DNA of 64,000 nt, taken from Pseudomonas putida. Its GTDB lineage: Bacteria > Pseudomonadota > Gammaproteobacteria > Pseudomonadales > Pseudomonadaceae. Under the pieces are notes generated by a model. That model saw only the letters and a program-made list of their open reading frames with translations. It was not told the origin of the DNA and ran no database searches. The position numbers and the translations under genes are program-made. Shown here in pieces: positions 1-6,967 of this stretch (the stretch's first letter is position 1; the number at the start of each line of letters is the position of its first letter). The DNA is taken from positions 62,001-126,000 of the forward strand of contig NZ_JANHLE010000009.1 in assembly GCF_028682475.1 (NCBI RefSeq). The letters run 5' to 3'.

Positions 1-80
1 ACCGCGAGGACGCCCGGCCCCGGGGTGATGCCATAGATGAATCCGGAAGCCAGCACGGCAAACAGCAGCGAGAAGGTCAT
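1..80 (-). CDS. LysE/RhtB-family exporter, N-terminal fragment
   Basis: Reading leftward from an ATG at 80, the first 26 codons give MTFSLLFAVLASGFIYGITP followed by GPGVLA. This is the hydrophobic first helix and the conserved TPGP motif of LysE/RhtB amino-acid exporters, which are inner-membrane proteins of about 200 residues that pump out amino acids such as lysine, homoserine or threonine. The rest lies beyond the window edge, so substrate and length cannot be judged. It is transcribed in the same direction as the glycerophosphodiesterase gene, about 70 bp away. The start is the first in-frame ATG; no strong ribosome-binding site is visible. Confidence 0.7.
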   Translation of the reverse strand, partial: MTFSLLFAVLASGFIYGITPGPGVLA

Positions 81-150
81 CGGCGATGGGATCCTGAGCA
101 AGTGCGCAAAGGGCGAAGTCTACGGGAGCCGTTGGCGTCAGGCCAGATCC

Positions 151-1224
151 TCAATAGCCCTGCGCCTCGAGGGTCTGCGCCTCGTTCAGCGCGGGTGGTC
201 TGGCGAAGTAACGCAGAAGCTGACCGCTGCGATTGGTGAAGATGCCGTCGACGCCGGCCGCCATGACCTTGGCGAAGTCGACCTCTTCATCGACGGTGTA
301 CACATGCACCAGCAGGCCTTTGTCATGGGCCAGCTGGTTCATCCAGGGTTGCACCAGGTCGGCATAGCTCTGCGCCCCGCCTGCTGTCAGCGCTGCCGAA
401 GGTCCGGTGCCGATGGCCCCGGCGTCTTTGGCATAGTCAAGCCAGCGGGCAAACTCGGCCTTGTCTTTGGGTTGCTGACGGGCATAAAACGCCGCTTTGT
501 CGCGCTCGCCGGATTCAGCAAAACTCTGCCCGGACGCAGGCTCGATGCTGCCCTTGCCGATCCACAACAGCAGGACCTTGGGCACTTGCGGCATTTCCGT
601 GTGCAGCAACGCCAGGCTGTTGCGATCAAAGCTCTGCAGCACCACCCGTCCAGGTGTGTCGAGCCAGCCACGGGCCTGCAACCGCGTCTTCAAGTCCGCT
701 TCGATGTCGGGGAACAAGCTCGGCACCTTGGTCTCGATATACAGCCCGGGGCGCTTGTCCGGATGGCCTTCGGCGATGTCCATGACCTCGTCCAGAGTGA
801 GGATCTGCAAGCCCTTGAAGCGCTGCCGCGCCCGTTCCGGATTGGCCTGGTTGAACCAGCTGCCGGCATCCAGCGACTTGAGTTCGGCCAGGGTGAAGGC
901 ACTGACCGGGCTGTCCTTGCGCTCGGGAAAGCGCTGGGCGACATCGCTGGTGCGCTGCAGGTTGTCATCGTGCAGCGCAACCAGCACGCCGTCTTTGCTG
1001 CGCTGCAGATCCAGTTCGAGGTAGTCGGCCCCCAGCTCCCGGGCCAATAGATACGCCGGGGCGGTGGACTCCGGCGCATCAAAGGATGAACCGCGGTGGG
1101 CAATCACCGCCGGGTACGCAATGCCCTGGCGAGCCGCCAGTTCACGGCCGGGCTCGGCCGCAGCCAGCCCGGCCTGGGGCAGTAAAAGCAGACAGGCAAC
1201 TATGCTGATTCCTTGCAACGTCAT
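151..1224 (-). CDS. glpQ: periplasmic glycerophosphodiester phosphodiesterase
   Basis: Hydrolyses glycerophosphodiesters, the deacylated phospholipid headgroups, to glycerol-3-phosphate plus an alcohol in the periplasm. The 357-residue product starts with a signal peptide (hydrophobic residues 4-22, ending in GLAAAEP). A GDPD TIM-barrel follows with its hallmark motifs in order: AHRGSS (catalytic His and metal-binding region), APEST, YLELDLQRSKDG and LHDDNLQRT. The C-terminal VHVYTVDEEVD and GVDGIFTNRSG motifs complete the barrel. Length matches periplasmic GlpQ enzymes (about 350 residues) rather than the shorter cytosolic UgpQ. No glycerol-3-phosphate transporter lies next to it, so it may act alone in phosphate or glycerol scavenging (inference). 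Confidence 0.9.
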   Translation of the reverse strand: MTLQGISIVACLLLLPQAGLAAAEPGRELAARQGIAYPAVIAHRGSSFDAPESTAPAYLLARELGADYLELDLQRSKDGVLVALHDDNLQRTSDVAQRFPERKDSPVSAFTLAELKSLDAGSWFNQANPERARQRFKGLQILTLDEVMDIAEGHPDKRPGLYIETKVPSLFPDIEADLKTRLQARGWLDTPGRVVLQSFDRNSLALLHTEMPQVPKVLLLWIGKGSIEPASGQSFAESGERDKAAFYARQQPKDKAEFARWLDYAKDAGAIGTGPSAALTAGGAQSYADLVQPWMNQLAHDKGLLVHVYTVDEEVDFAKVMAAGVDGIFTNRSGQLLRYFARPPALNEAQTLEAQGY

Positions 1225-1335
1225 GACCCTTCCTCTTCTTTGCCAGCGAATCCAGCATAGTCACCGACACTGATGACAACCCGGCGGCATGCTAAAGTCG
1301 CGCCGATCAAGCGACCCACCTGGAACAATGAACCC

Positions 1336-2358
1336 ATGCCCGACACCGACCTCGACGCCAGCCTCCACCTCTGGCCTGAACTGATCGCTAAGCACCCGTG
1401 CAGCGGCTTGCTGCTGGGCAATGGCGCCAGTCGAGCGTTGTGGCGCCCGTTCACCTATTTCTCGCTGTTCGAAGAAGCCCAGCGGGTGCGTCACAAGCCC
1501 TTGAGCCTGACCGACCAGGCCTTGTTCAAATCCCTCGGCAGCGAACTGTTCGAGCCGGTGCTCAGCGCCCTGAACACCACGGTACGCATCAATGCCGCCC
1601 TGGCGATCAGCTCGTCTGCGCCGCTGAACCGCTATTACGCGATCAAGGAAGCGCTGATCCATGCCGTGCGCAGCGTGCACATCCCCTGGCGCCTGCTGCC
1701 GCAGTCGACCCTGCAACTGATCAACAACGAACTTCGTAATTACCGCAGCGTCTACTCCAGCAACTACGACTTGATCTGTCACTGGGCAGCCAGTCAGTCG
1801 GCGGGCGGTTTCCAGCCGTTGTTCGATGACGAAGGCGTCTTCGATATCCGCCACACACGTGCCCCCGGCACTCGCCTGTTGTACCTGCACGGTGGCTTGC
1901 ACCTGCTCAAGCAACAGGACGGCAGCACCCGTCAACGCAGCGCCAGCGACAGCCAGTTGCTCGATGGTTTTGCCGTGAACACGCCCGGCGATGTGCCGCT
2001 GTTCGTCAACGAAAGCAGCAGCGACGACAAGCTCAAGGCGATCCGCAGTTCCGATTACCTGAGCTGGTGCCTCGGCGAACTGGCGGGCCATCAAGGCGGG
2101 CTGTGTCTGTTCGGCCAGCATCTGGACAGCAGCGACCGCCACCTGCTGCAAGCGATCAAGCAAGCTCGCCCGGCGCACCTGGCGATTGCCATCCGGCCCT
2201 TGAGCGAGGCCTCGATCATCAGCCAGAAGCAGCATTACGCCCAACGCTTTGCCGACGCTGCCGACCTGCCGCTGTACTTCTTCGACGCCAGCAGCCACCC
2301 CTTGGGCGCGCCCGGCCTGGAAGTCCAGGTGCCCGTGCTGGTTCGCAAACGACGCTGA
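1336..2358 (+). CDS. DUF4917 family protein, probably SIR2-like
   Basis: A 340-residue soluble protein with no signal peptide. I recognise it as DUF4917, a family without an established function. Several stretches resemble SIR2-like nucleotide-binding proteins: LLLGNGAS near residues 27-34, SNYDLICHWAA in the middle, LLYLHGGLHLL, and LCLFGQHLDSSDRHLLQAI late in the chain. These correspond in order to the Sir2 GAGxS, TTNYD, KLHG and GYSLSD positions. I infer an NAD-binding Rossmann fold; catalysis is unproven. The start at 1336 (MPDTDL) is preferred because the 21 codons before it are poorly conserved in character. It is divergent from the glycerophosphodiesterase gene and about 100 bp before the EamA exporter. 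Confidence 0.75.
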   Translation: MPDTDLDASLHLWPELIAKHPCSGLLLGNGASRALWRPFTYFSLFEEAQRVRHKPLSLTDQALFKSLGSELFEPVLSALNTTVRINAALAISSSAPLNRYYAIKEALIHAVRSVHIPWRLLPQSTLQLINNELRNYRSVYSSNYDLICHWAASQSAGGFQPLFDDEGVFDIRHTRAPGTRLLYLHGGLHLLKQQDGSTRQRSASDSQLLDGFAVNTPGDVPLFVNESSSDDKLKAIRSSDYLSWCLGELAGHQGGLCLFGQHLDSSDRHLLQAIKQARPAHLAIAIRPLSEASIISQKQHYAQRFADAADLPLYFFDASSHPLGAPGLEVQVPVLVRKRR

Positions 2359-2460
2359 CAGCGCGGCAAACTGTACGGATGAACTTGTGAGCAACTGTAA
2401 CAAGATCATCCGCGGCGGCTGTGGCTCAATGACTGGACTTATCTGTCACAGGCTTTTGCT

Positions 2461-3348
2461 ATGTCCAGCCGCGAAAACACCGGGATGGCCCTTGGTCTGC
2501 TCGGTGTCATCATCTTCAGCCTGACCCTGCCGATGACCCGTATCGTCGTGCAAGAACTGCATCCGCTGCTCAATGGCCTCGGCCGTGCCCTGCTGGCGGC
2601 GATTCCGGCTGCGGCATTGCTGCTCTGGCGCCGCGAGAAATGGCCGACCTGGCAACAGATCAAAGGCCTGAGCCTGGTGGCACTGGGGGTGATCCTGGGC
2701 TTTCCGGTGTTTTCCGCCTGGGCCATGCAGACGGTGCCGGCGTCCCACGGTGCCCTGGTCAACGGCCTGCAACCTTTGTGCGTGGCGTTCTATGCTGCCT
2801 GGCTATCCCACGAGCGGCCGTCGAAAGCCTTCTGGGCCTGCGCGGCGCTGGGCAGTGCGTTGGTGCTGGTGTACGCGATGATCATGGGCGCCGGGCAGAT
2901 TCAGGCCGGTGACCTGTTGATGCTGGCGGCGATTGCCGTCGGCGGTCTGGGTTATGCCGAAGGGGGGCGACTGGCGCGGGAGATGGGCGGCTGGCAGGTG
3001 ATCTGCTGGGCGCTGGTGCTGGCCAGCCCGCTGTTGATCGGCCCGGTGGTGTACCTGGCCTTGCAACATCAGGGGCCGGTCAGCGCGCAGGCCTGGTGGG
3101 CCTTTGGCTATGTCTCGCTGTTCTCGCAGTTCATCGGCTTTTTTGCCTGGTATGCCGGGCTGGCTTTGGGTGGCATTGCCCGGGTCAGTCAGATCCAGTT
3201 GCTGCAGATTTTCTTCACCATCGCCTTTTCCGCGCTGTTCTTTGGTGAACAGGTCGAGCCGATTACCTGGGTGTTTGCTGCGGGGGTAATCGGTACGGTG
3301 GTGTTGGGGCGCAAGACTCGTGTGCATCCGGCACCGGTACGGGCCTGA
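2461..3348 (+). CDS. EamA/DMT superfamily transporter
   Basis: An inner-membrane protein of 295 residues with about ten hydrophobic segments arranged as two EamA repeats, typical of the drug/metabolite transporter superfamily. The first repeat carries LPMTRIVVQELHPLLNGLGRAL, the usual entry helix pattern. The second ends with QLLQIFFTIAFSALFFGEQV, matching the conserved SPLSALLLGE-like end of EamA domains. These proteins usually export small metabolites or amino acids; nothing here identifies the substrate. It follows the DUF4917 gene on the same strand after about 100 bp. A REP pair lies directly behind its stop codon. Confidence 0.85.
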   Translation: MSSRENTGMALGLLGVIIFSLTLPMTRIVVQELHPLLNGLGRALLAAIPAAALLLWRREKWPTWQQIKGLSLVALGVILGFPVFSAWAMQTVPASHGALVNGLQPLCVAFYAAWLSHERPSKAFWACAALGSALVLVYAMIMGAGQIQAGDLLMLAAIAVGGLGYAEGGRLAREMGGWQVICWALVLASPLLIGPVVYLALQHQGPVSAQAWWAFGYVSLFSQFIGFFAWYAGLALGGIARVSQIQLLQIFFTIAFSALFFGEQVEPITWVFAAGVIGTVVLGRKTRVHPAPVRA

Positions 3349-3368
3349 GCGGGAGCAGTCCATTTTTT

Positions 3369-3453
3369 GTGGGAGCCGGCCTTGCCGGCGATGCGGACAA
3401 CGCGTAGCAACTGACACCATGTTGATGCCATCGCCGGCAAAGCCGGCTCCCAC
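3369..3453. repeat. REP pair, GCCGGC type
   Basis: Two inverted copies of a roughly 25-nt REP sequence, GTGGGAGCCGGCCTTGCCGG and following bases at 3369-3393 and its reverse complement at 3429-3453, separated by about 35 nt. Such paired REPs (REPINs) are typical extragenic elements in Pseudomonas. It fills the gap between two convergent genes and may stabilise or end both transcripts. Confidence 0.9.
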
Positions 3454-3469
3454 AGGTTTTGTGTTTGTT

Positions 3470-4687
3470 TCAGGCCGCGATCAAGCCATCGGCGCGCAAC
3501 AGGGTCTCCAGGCAATGCTCCGTGACCCCGTAAAACGCCTTCAACTGCTGAATCTTCTCCAGCAGCGCCGTTGCATCCCCCGGCGTCTGGCGCTTCACCG
3601 CGAGGATCATCTTGTTCTTGTTGGTGTGCTCCAGCGAGATGAACTCGAACACCTTGGTCTCGTAACCACAGGCTTCCAGGTACAAGGCACGCAAGCTGTC
3701 GGTAAGCATCTCGGCCTGCTGCCCCAGGTGCAAGCCATACTGCAGCATCGGCTTGAGCAAGCCCGGGCTGTGCAATTGCGGACGGATCTGTTTGTGGCAG
3801 CACGGCGAGCACATGATGATCGCCGCACCACAGCGGATGCCGGTATGAATCGCATAGTCGGTGGCGATGTCACAGGCATGCAGGGCGATCATCACTTCGA
3901 TAGCGCTGGGCACCACGCTGCATACATCGCCACATTCAAATACCAGCCCCGGATGCTCCAGGCGCGATGCGGCGGCATTGCACAGTTCGACCATGTCCTG
4001 ACGCAACTCGACCCCCGTCACCTGCGCCTCACGCTGCAGGGTGTTACGCAGGTAATCATGGATGGCAAAGGTCAGGTAGCCCTTGCCCGAACCGAAGTCG
4101 GCCACCCGCAACGGTTGATCGACGGCCAGCGGCGCCGAGTTCAGGGCATGGGAAAATACTTCGATGAACTTGTTGATCTGCTTCCACTTGCGCGACATCG
4201 CCGGGATCAACGCCTGCTGCTTGTCGGTGACGCCCAGGTCATGCAGGAACGGACGACTCAGTTCCAGGAAACGCTTTTTCTCCCGGTCATGTTCACCGGC
4301 TGGCACCTGACGCTCCTGCTGCACGGCGCTGCGATGCAGCATCGGCTTGCCCTTCTTGCTGAACTCCAGTTGCGCTTCATCGCTCAGGCTCAGCAGGTGG
4401 GCATTGCGGAACGAACCCGGCAGCAACTCGGCAACCAGCGCCAGCGCTTCTTCATTCGGCAGGTTGCGGGTGATGTCACGAGTCTGGTAGCGGTAGACCA
4501 GCGACAGACAAGCCTGGCCCTTGACGGTCAACGGCTTGGCGATGATCCGCTGCAAGGCTTCTTCAGTGCCGACATGGCGCGCCAAAACCAGCTTGATCAG
4601 CGCATTTTGTTGCAGGCTGGTGGCGAGCAGGCTCAGAAACTGCGCACGCGCATCCGGCGCGGCCTGGGCGGTGGGGGAATCGGACAT
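3470..4687 (-). CDS. SAM-dependent methyltransferase (Methyltransf_32-like)
   Basis: A 405-residue cytoplasmic protein. An N-terminal region of about 180 residues lacks obvious motifs. A class I methyltransferase domain follows with LRVADFGSGKGYLTFAIHDYL (motif I, SAM binding), VTGVELRQDMVELC (acidic residue binding the SAM ribose), and VIALHACDIATDYAI with IIMCSPCCHKQIR. The CSPCCHKQ segment is characteristic of the Methyltransf_32 / GSTCD-like family. The substrate is unknown to me. The start at 4687 (MSDSPTAQ) was chosen over the longer frame from 4837, whose extra 50 residues are of low-complexity shadow character. It sits tail-to-tail with the EamA gene across a REP pair. Confidence 0.85.
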   Translation of the reverse strand: MSDSPTAQAAPDARAQFLSLLATSLQQNALIKLVLARHVGTEEALQRIIAKPLTVKGQACLSLVYRYQTRDITRNLPNEEALALVAELLPGSFRNAHLLSLSDEAQLEFSKKGKPMLHRSAVQQERQVPAGEHDREKKRFLELSRPFLHDLGVTDKQQALIPAMSRKWKQINKFIEVFSHALNSAPLAVDQPLRVADFGSGKGYLTFAIHDYLRNTLQREAQVTGVELRQDMVELCNAAASRLEHPGLVFECGDVCSVVPSAIEVMIALHACDIATDYAIHTGIRCGAAIIMCSPCCHKQIRPQLHSPGLLKPMLQYGLHLGQQAEMLTDSLRALYLEACGYETKVFEFISLEHTNKNKMILAVKRQTPGDATALLEKIQQLKAFYGVTEHCLETLLRADGLIAA

Positions 4688-4793
4688 CGGGAGTGGGTGC
4701 CTCGGGTTGCGGAGGGAGCGGCTAGGCGCAATGCCGGGTATTTTACGTGGATGACCGGCCTGCGCACAGCTTTTGTCGATCAGCGTTCCCGGC

Positions 4794-5411
4794 TCAAGCC
4801 AACACCACCAGACGGTTGGGCAACTCGTTGCGCTCATGGGTCAAGGGCACATGCTGGCTCAACAGTTCGCCGCAGGCCTCGATACAGGTGACAAAACCCT
4901 GCAGGGTCTGGCCCTGGCGCACCTGTTCGGTAAAGCGCTGGACGATGCCCTCCCACACCTGGTTATCCAGATGGCGGGAGATTCCTTCATCAACGAGGAT
5001 TTCAACGTAGCGCTCAGCCTCACTGACGAAGATCAGCACCCCGGTGCTGCCCGCCGTATGGTGCAGGTTCTGCTCCAGAAACTGCCGCCGGGCCAGGTTC
5101 GAGGCGCGCCAGTGGCGCACCGTACGCGGGATCAGCCGGGTGGTCAGGCTGGGCAGGCGAAACAACAGGCTCAAGACAATGAAGGTCAGCCACTGGGCGA
5201 TCAGCAAGCCATCGACACTCAACCAGCCGCCCAGGTAATACGCCATGCCCGGCACCAGCAAAGCCAGCAGGCTGGCCCAGAGCAAGGGGATATAGGCGTA
5301 GTCGTCGGCACGGGTCGCCAGTACGGTGACCAGTTCCGCATCGGTGCGCCGCTCGACCTGGGCAATGGCCTCGGCGACCTGGCGCTGTTCAAATTCACTG
5401 AGCAATGTCAT
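4794..5411 (-). CDS. TPM-domain membrane protein
   Basis: A 205-residue protein starting MTLLSEFEQRQVAEAIAQVE, the opening of a TPM (TLP18.3/Psb32/MOLO-1) domain: ERRTDAELVTVLATRADDY. Two hydrophobic segments lie at about residues 42-62 and 68-88, followed by a second part with VLIFVSEAERYVEILVDEGI, the usual TPM strand-helix. It is the third gene of a LemA-TPM-TPM operon transcribed leftward, 27 bp after the preceding TPM gene. TPM domains have been linked to acid phosphatase activity and membrane protein quality control in other organisms. The bacterial role of this operon is unclear to me. Confidence 0.85.
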   Translation of the reverse strand: MTLLSEFEQRQVAEAIAQVERRTDAELVTVLATRADDYAYIPLLWASLLALLVPGMAYYLGGWLSVDGLLIAQWLTFIVLSLLFRLPSLTTRLIPRTVRHWRASNLARRQFLEQNLHHTAGSTGVLIFVSEAERYVEILVDEGISRHLDNQVWEGIVQRFTEQVRQGQTLQGFVTCIEACGELLSQHVPLTHERNELPNRLVVLA

Positions 5412-5438
5412 GCACTGGGTATCTCGTTGAGTATTGTT

Positions 5439-6182
5439 CTACCAGCCACCGGAGGATCCACCACCGCCGAAGCCGCCGCCACCGCCGCTGAAACCGCCAC
5501 CGCCGCCGCCACCAAAACCGCCATAGCCGCCGCCGAAACCGCCGCCCATACCGCCCATGCCGCCACGGCCACCGCGACCGCCGCCAATCCCCATGGATTG
5601 CGCGGCGAAGACCACGATGATCAACAGGACAAACAGGCCGACCGCCCAGGCCGGCGCGCCTTCTTCACCCCCGCCACCTTGAGCGCGCGACGGCTCGGCC
5701 AAAGGATTGCCGCCCAGCACCTGAAGCATTGCCGCTGTGCCCTGGACGATCCCTGAGCTGAACTCGCCGCGGCGAAACGCCGGGGTGATGATGCCATTGA
5801 TGATCACTGATGCCTGGGCATCGGTCAGACGCTCTTCCAGGCCATAGCCGACTTCGATGCGCAACTTGCGTGCCTGCGGTGCGACGATCAACAGCGCGCC
5901 GTTATCCTTGCCCTTCTGACCGATCCCCCAGTGGCGGCCCAGCTGGTAGCCGAAGTCCTCGATGGGCAGCCCCTGCAGGTCCTTTACCGTGACCACCACG
6001 ACCTGCTCGCCGGTGGCCTGTTCATGGGCCGTGAGCATTCGCTCAAGTTGAGCGCTGCTGCCAGTGTCGAGCAGTCCGGCATTGTCCACCACCCGGCCGG
6101 TCAGGGCCGGGAAGCTCGGCTCGGCGCGCAGCGGCGTGACGATCAGCAGCGCCAGCAGCAGCGTCCACTGCAACAGACGCAT
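5439..6182 (-). CDS. TPM-domain protein with signal peptide and glycine-rich tail (YgcG-like)
   Basis: A 247-residue exported membrane protein. Residues 1-20 form a signal peptide (WTLLLALLIVTPLRAEP). The TPM domain spans about 24-150, with VVDNAGLLDTGSSAQLERML, GEQVVVVTVKDLQGLPIEDF and NGALLIVAPQARKLRIEVGY, all family hallmarks. A transmembrane helix lies at about 178-198 (WAVGLFVLLIIVVFAAQ). The last 50 residues are almost pure Gly with Phe, Ser and Met and end in GGSSGGW, a common tail in this family. It overlaps the upstream lemA gene by one base and precedes the second TPM gene, so the three are probably co-translated. Confidence 0.88.
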   Translation of the reverse strand: MRLLQWTLLLALLIVTPLRAEPSFPALTGRVVDNAGLLDTGSSAQLERMLTAHEQATGEQVVVVTVKDLQGLPIEDFGYQLGRHWGIGQKGKDNGALLIVAPQARKLRIEVGYGLEERLTDAQASVIINGIITPAFRRGEFSSGIVQGTAAMLQVLGGNPLAEPSRAQGGGGEEGAPAWAVGLFVLLIIVVFAAQSMGIGGGRGGRGGMGGMGGGFGGGYGGFGGGGGGGFSGGGGGFGGGGSSGGW

Positions 6183-6784
6183 CAGAATTTCACTTCAGGG
6201 GCTTTGTCGGCATCGGCGGCAGTGGCCTCGAAGGTCTCACGCAGCGGCAGGCTGCTGTACATCACGGTGTGCCAGATACGCCCGGGGAAGGTGCGGATCT
6301 CGGTGTTGTAACGCTGAACCGCGGCGATGAAATCCTTGCGGGCCACGGCAATACGGTTTTCCGTGCCTTCGAGCTGGGACTGCAGGGCAAGGAAGTTCTG
6401 GTTCGATTTCAGGTCCGGATAACGCTCCGACACCACCATCAGGCGGCTCAGTGCCCCGGTCAATTGCGATTGCGCTTCCTGGAACTGCTGCAGTTTCTTC
6501 GGATCATCCAGGGTGCTGGCATCCACCTGGATCGACGTCGCCTTGGCCCGCGCTTCGATGACCGCGGTCAGGGTTTCCTGTTCCTGCTTGGCGTAACCTT
6601 TGACCGTTTCCACCAGGTTGGGGATCAGGTCGGCGCGGCGCTGGTACTGGTTCTGCACCTGGGCCCAGGCGGCCTTGACCTGCTCATCGTAGTCGGGAAT
6701 GTTGTTGATCCCGCAACCGGTCAGCAGGCTGCCCAGCATCAGCAACAGCCATACCCTAACGCCCTTGAACTGGATTACCTGCAT
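6182..6784 (-). CDS. lemA: LemA family lipoprotein
   Basis: A 200-residue protein with a lipoprotein signal ending in LGSLLTGC, so Cys24 would be acylated. The LemA core follows: NNIPDYDEQVKAAWAQVQNQ, YQRRADLIPNLVETVKGYA and later YNTEIRTFPGRIW. LemA proteins are helical membrane-anchored proteins frequently encoded directly before TPM-domain proteins, exactly as here, where the stop of this gene overlaps the start of the glycine-tailed TPM gene. The biochemical function is not established to my knowledge. It is the first gene of the leftward operon. The 183-bp gap to bglX contains both divergent promoters, although I could not identify boxes with confidence. Confidence 0.92.
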   Translation of the reverse strand: MQVIQFKGVRVWLLLMLGSLLTGCGINNIPDYDEQVKAAWAQVQNQYQRRADLIPNLVETVKGYAKQEQETLTAVIEARAKATSIQVDASTLDDPKKLQQFQEAQSQLTGALSRLMVVSERYPDLKSNQNFLALQSQLEGTENRIAVARKDFIAAVQRYNTEIRTFPGRIWHTVMYSSLPLRETFEATAADADKAPEVKF

Positions 6785-6967
6785 AGTTGCCCTACTCCTT
6801 GATCAGCGTGAACCCGTGTACTTGAGGCATAATCCGTCACCGCCGCTGGATCGTGATGGCCCAATCGGCTAAAAGATGCCCCAGCAAACTACAACAATAG
6901 CCGTTTCCCCAACTTCGGCTGGGCAGTATCACCATGAATACTGCTCCGGGCCTTGAGAACAGAATTA

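Noticed and set aside
3320..4891. 523-codon plus-strand open frame opposite the methyltransferase gene
   Set aside because: Starts inside the EamA gene and a REP pair and shows no family; it is a shadow of the methyltransferase coding strand.
5455..5590. GC-rich, near-repetitive CCGCCGCC tract suggesting a minisatellite
   Set aside because: It encodes the glycine-rich tail normal for YgcG-like TPM proteins.
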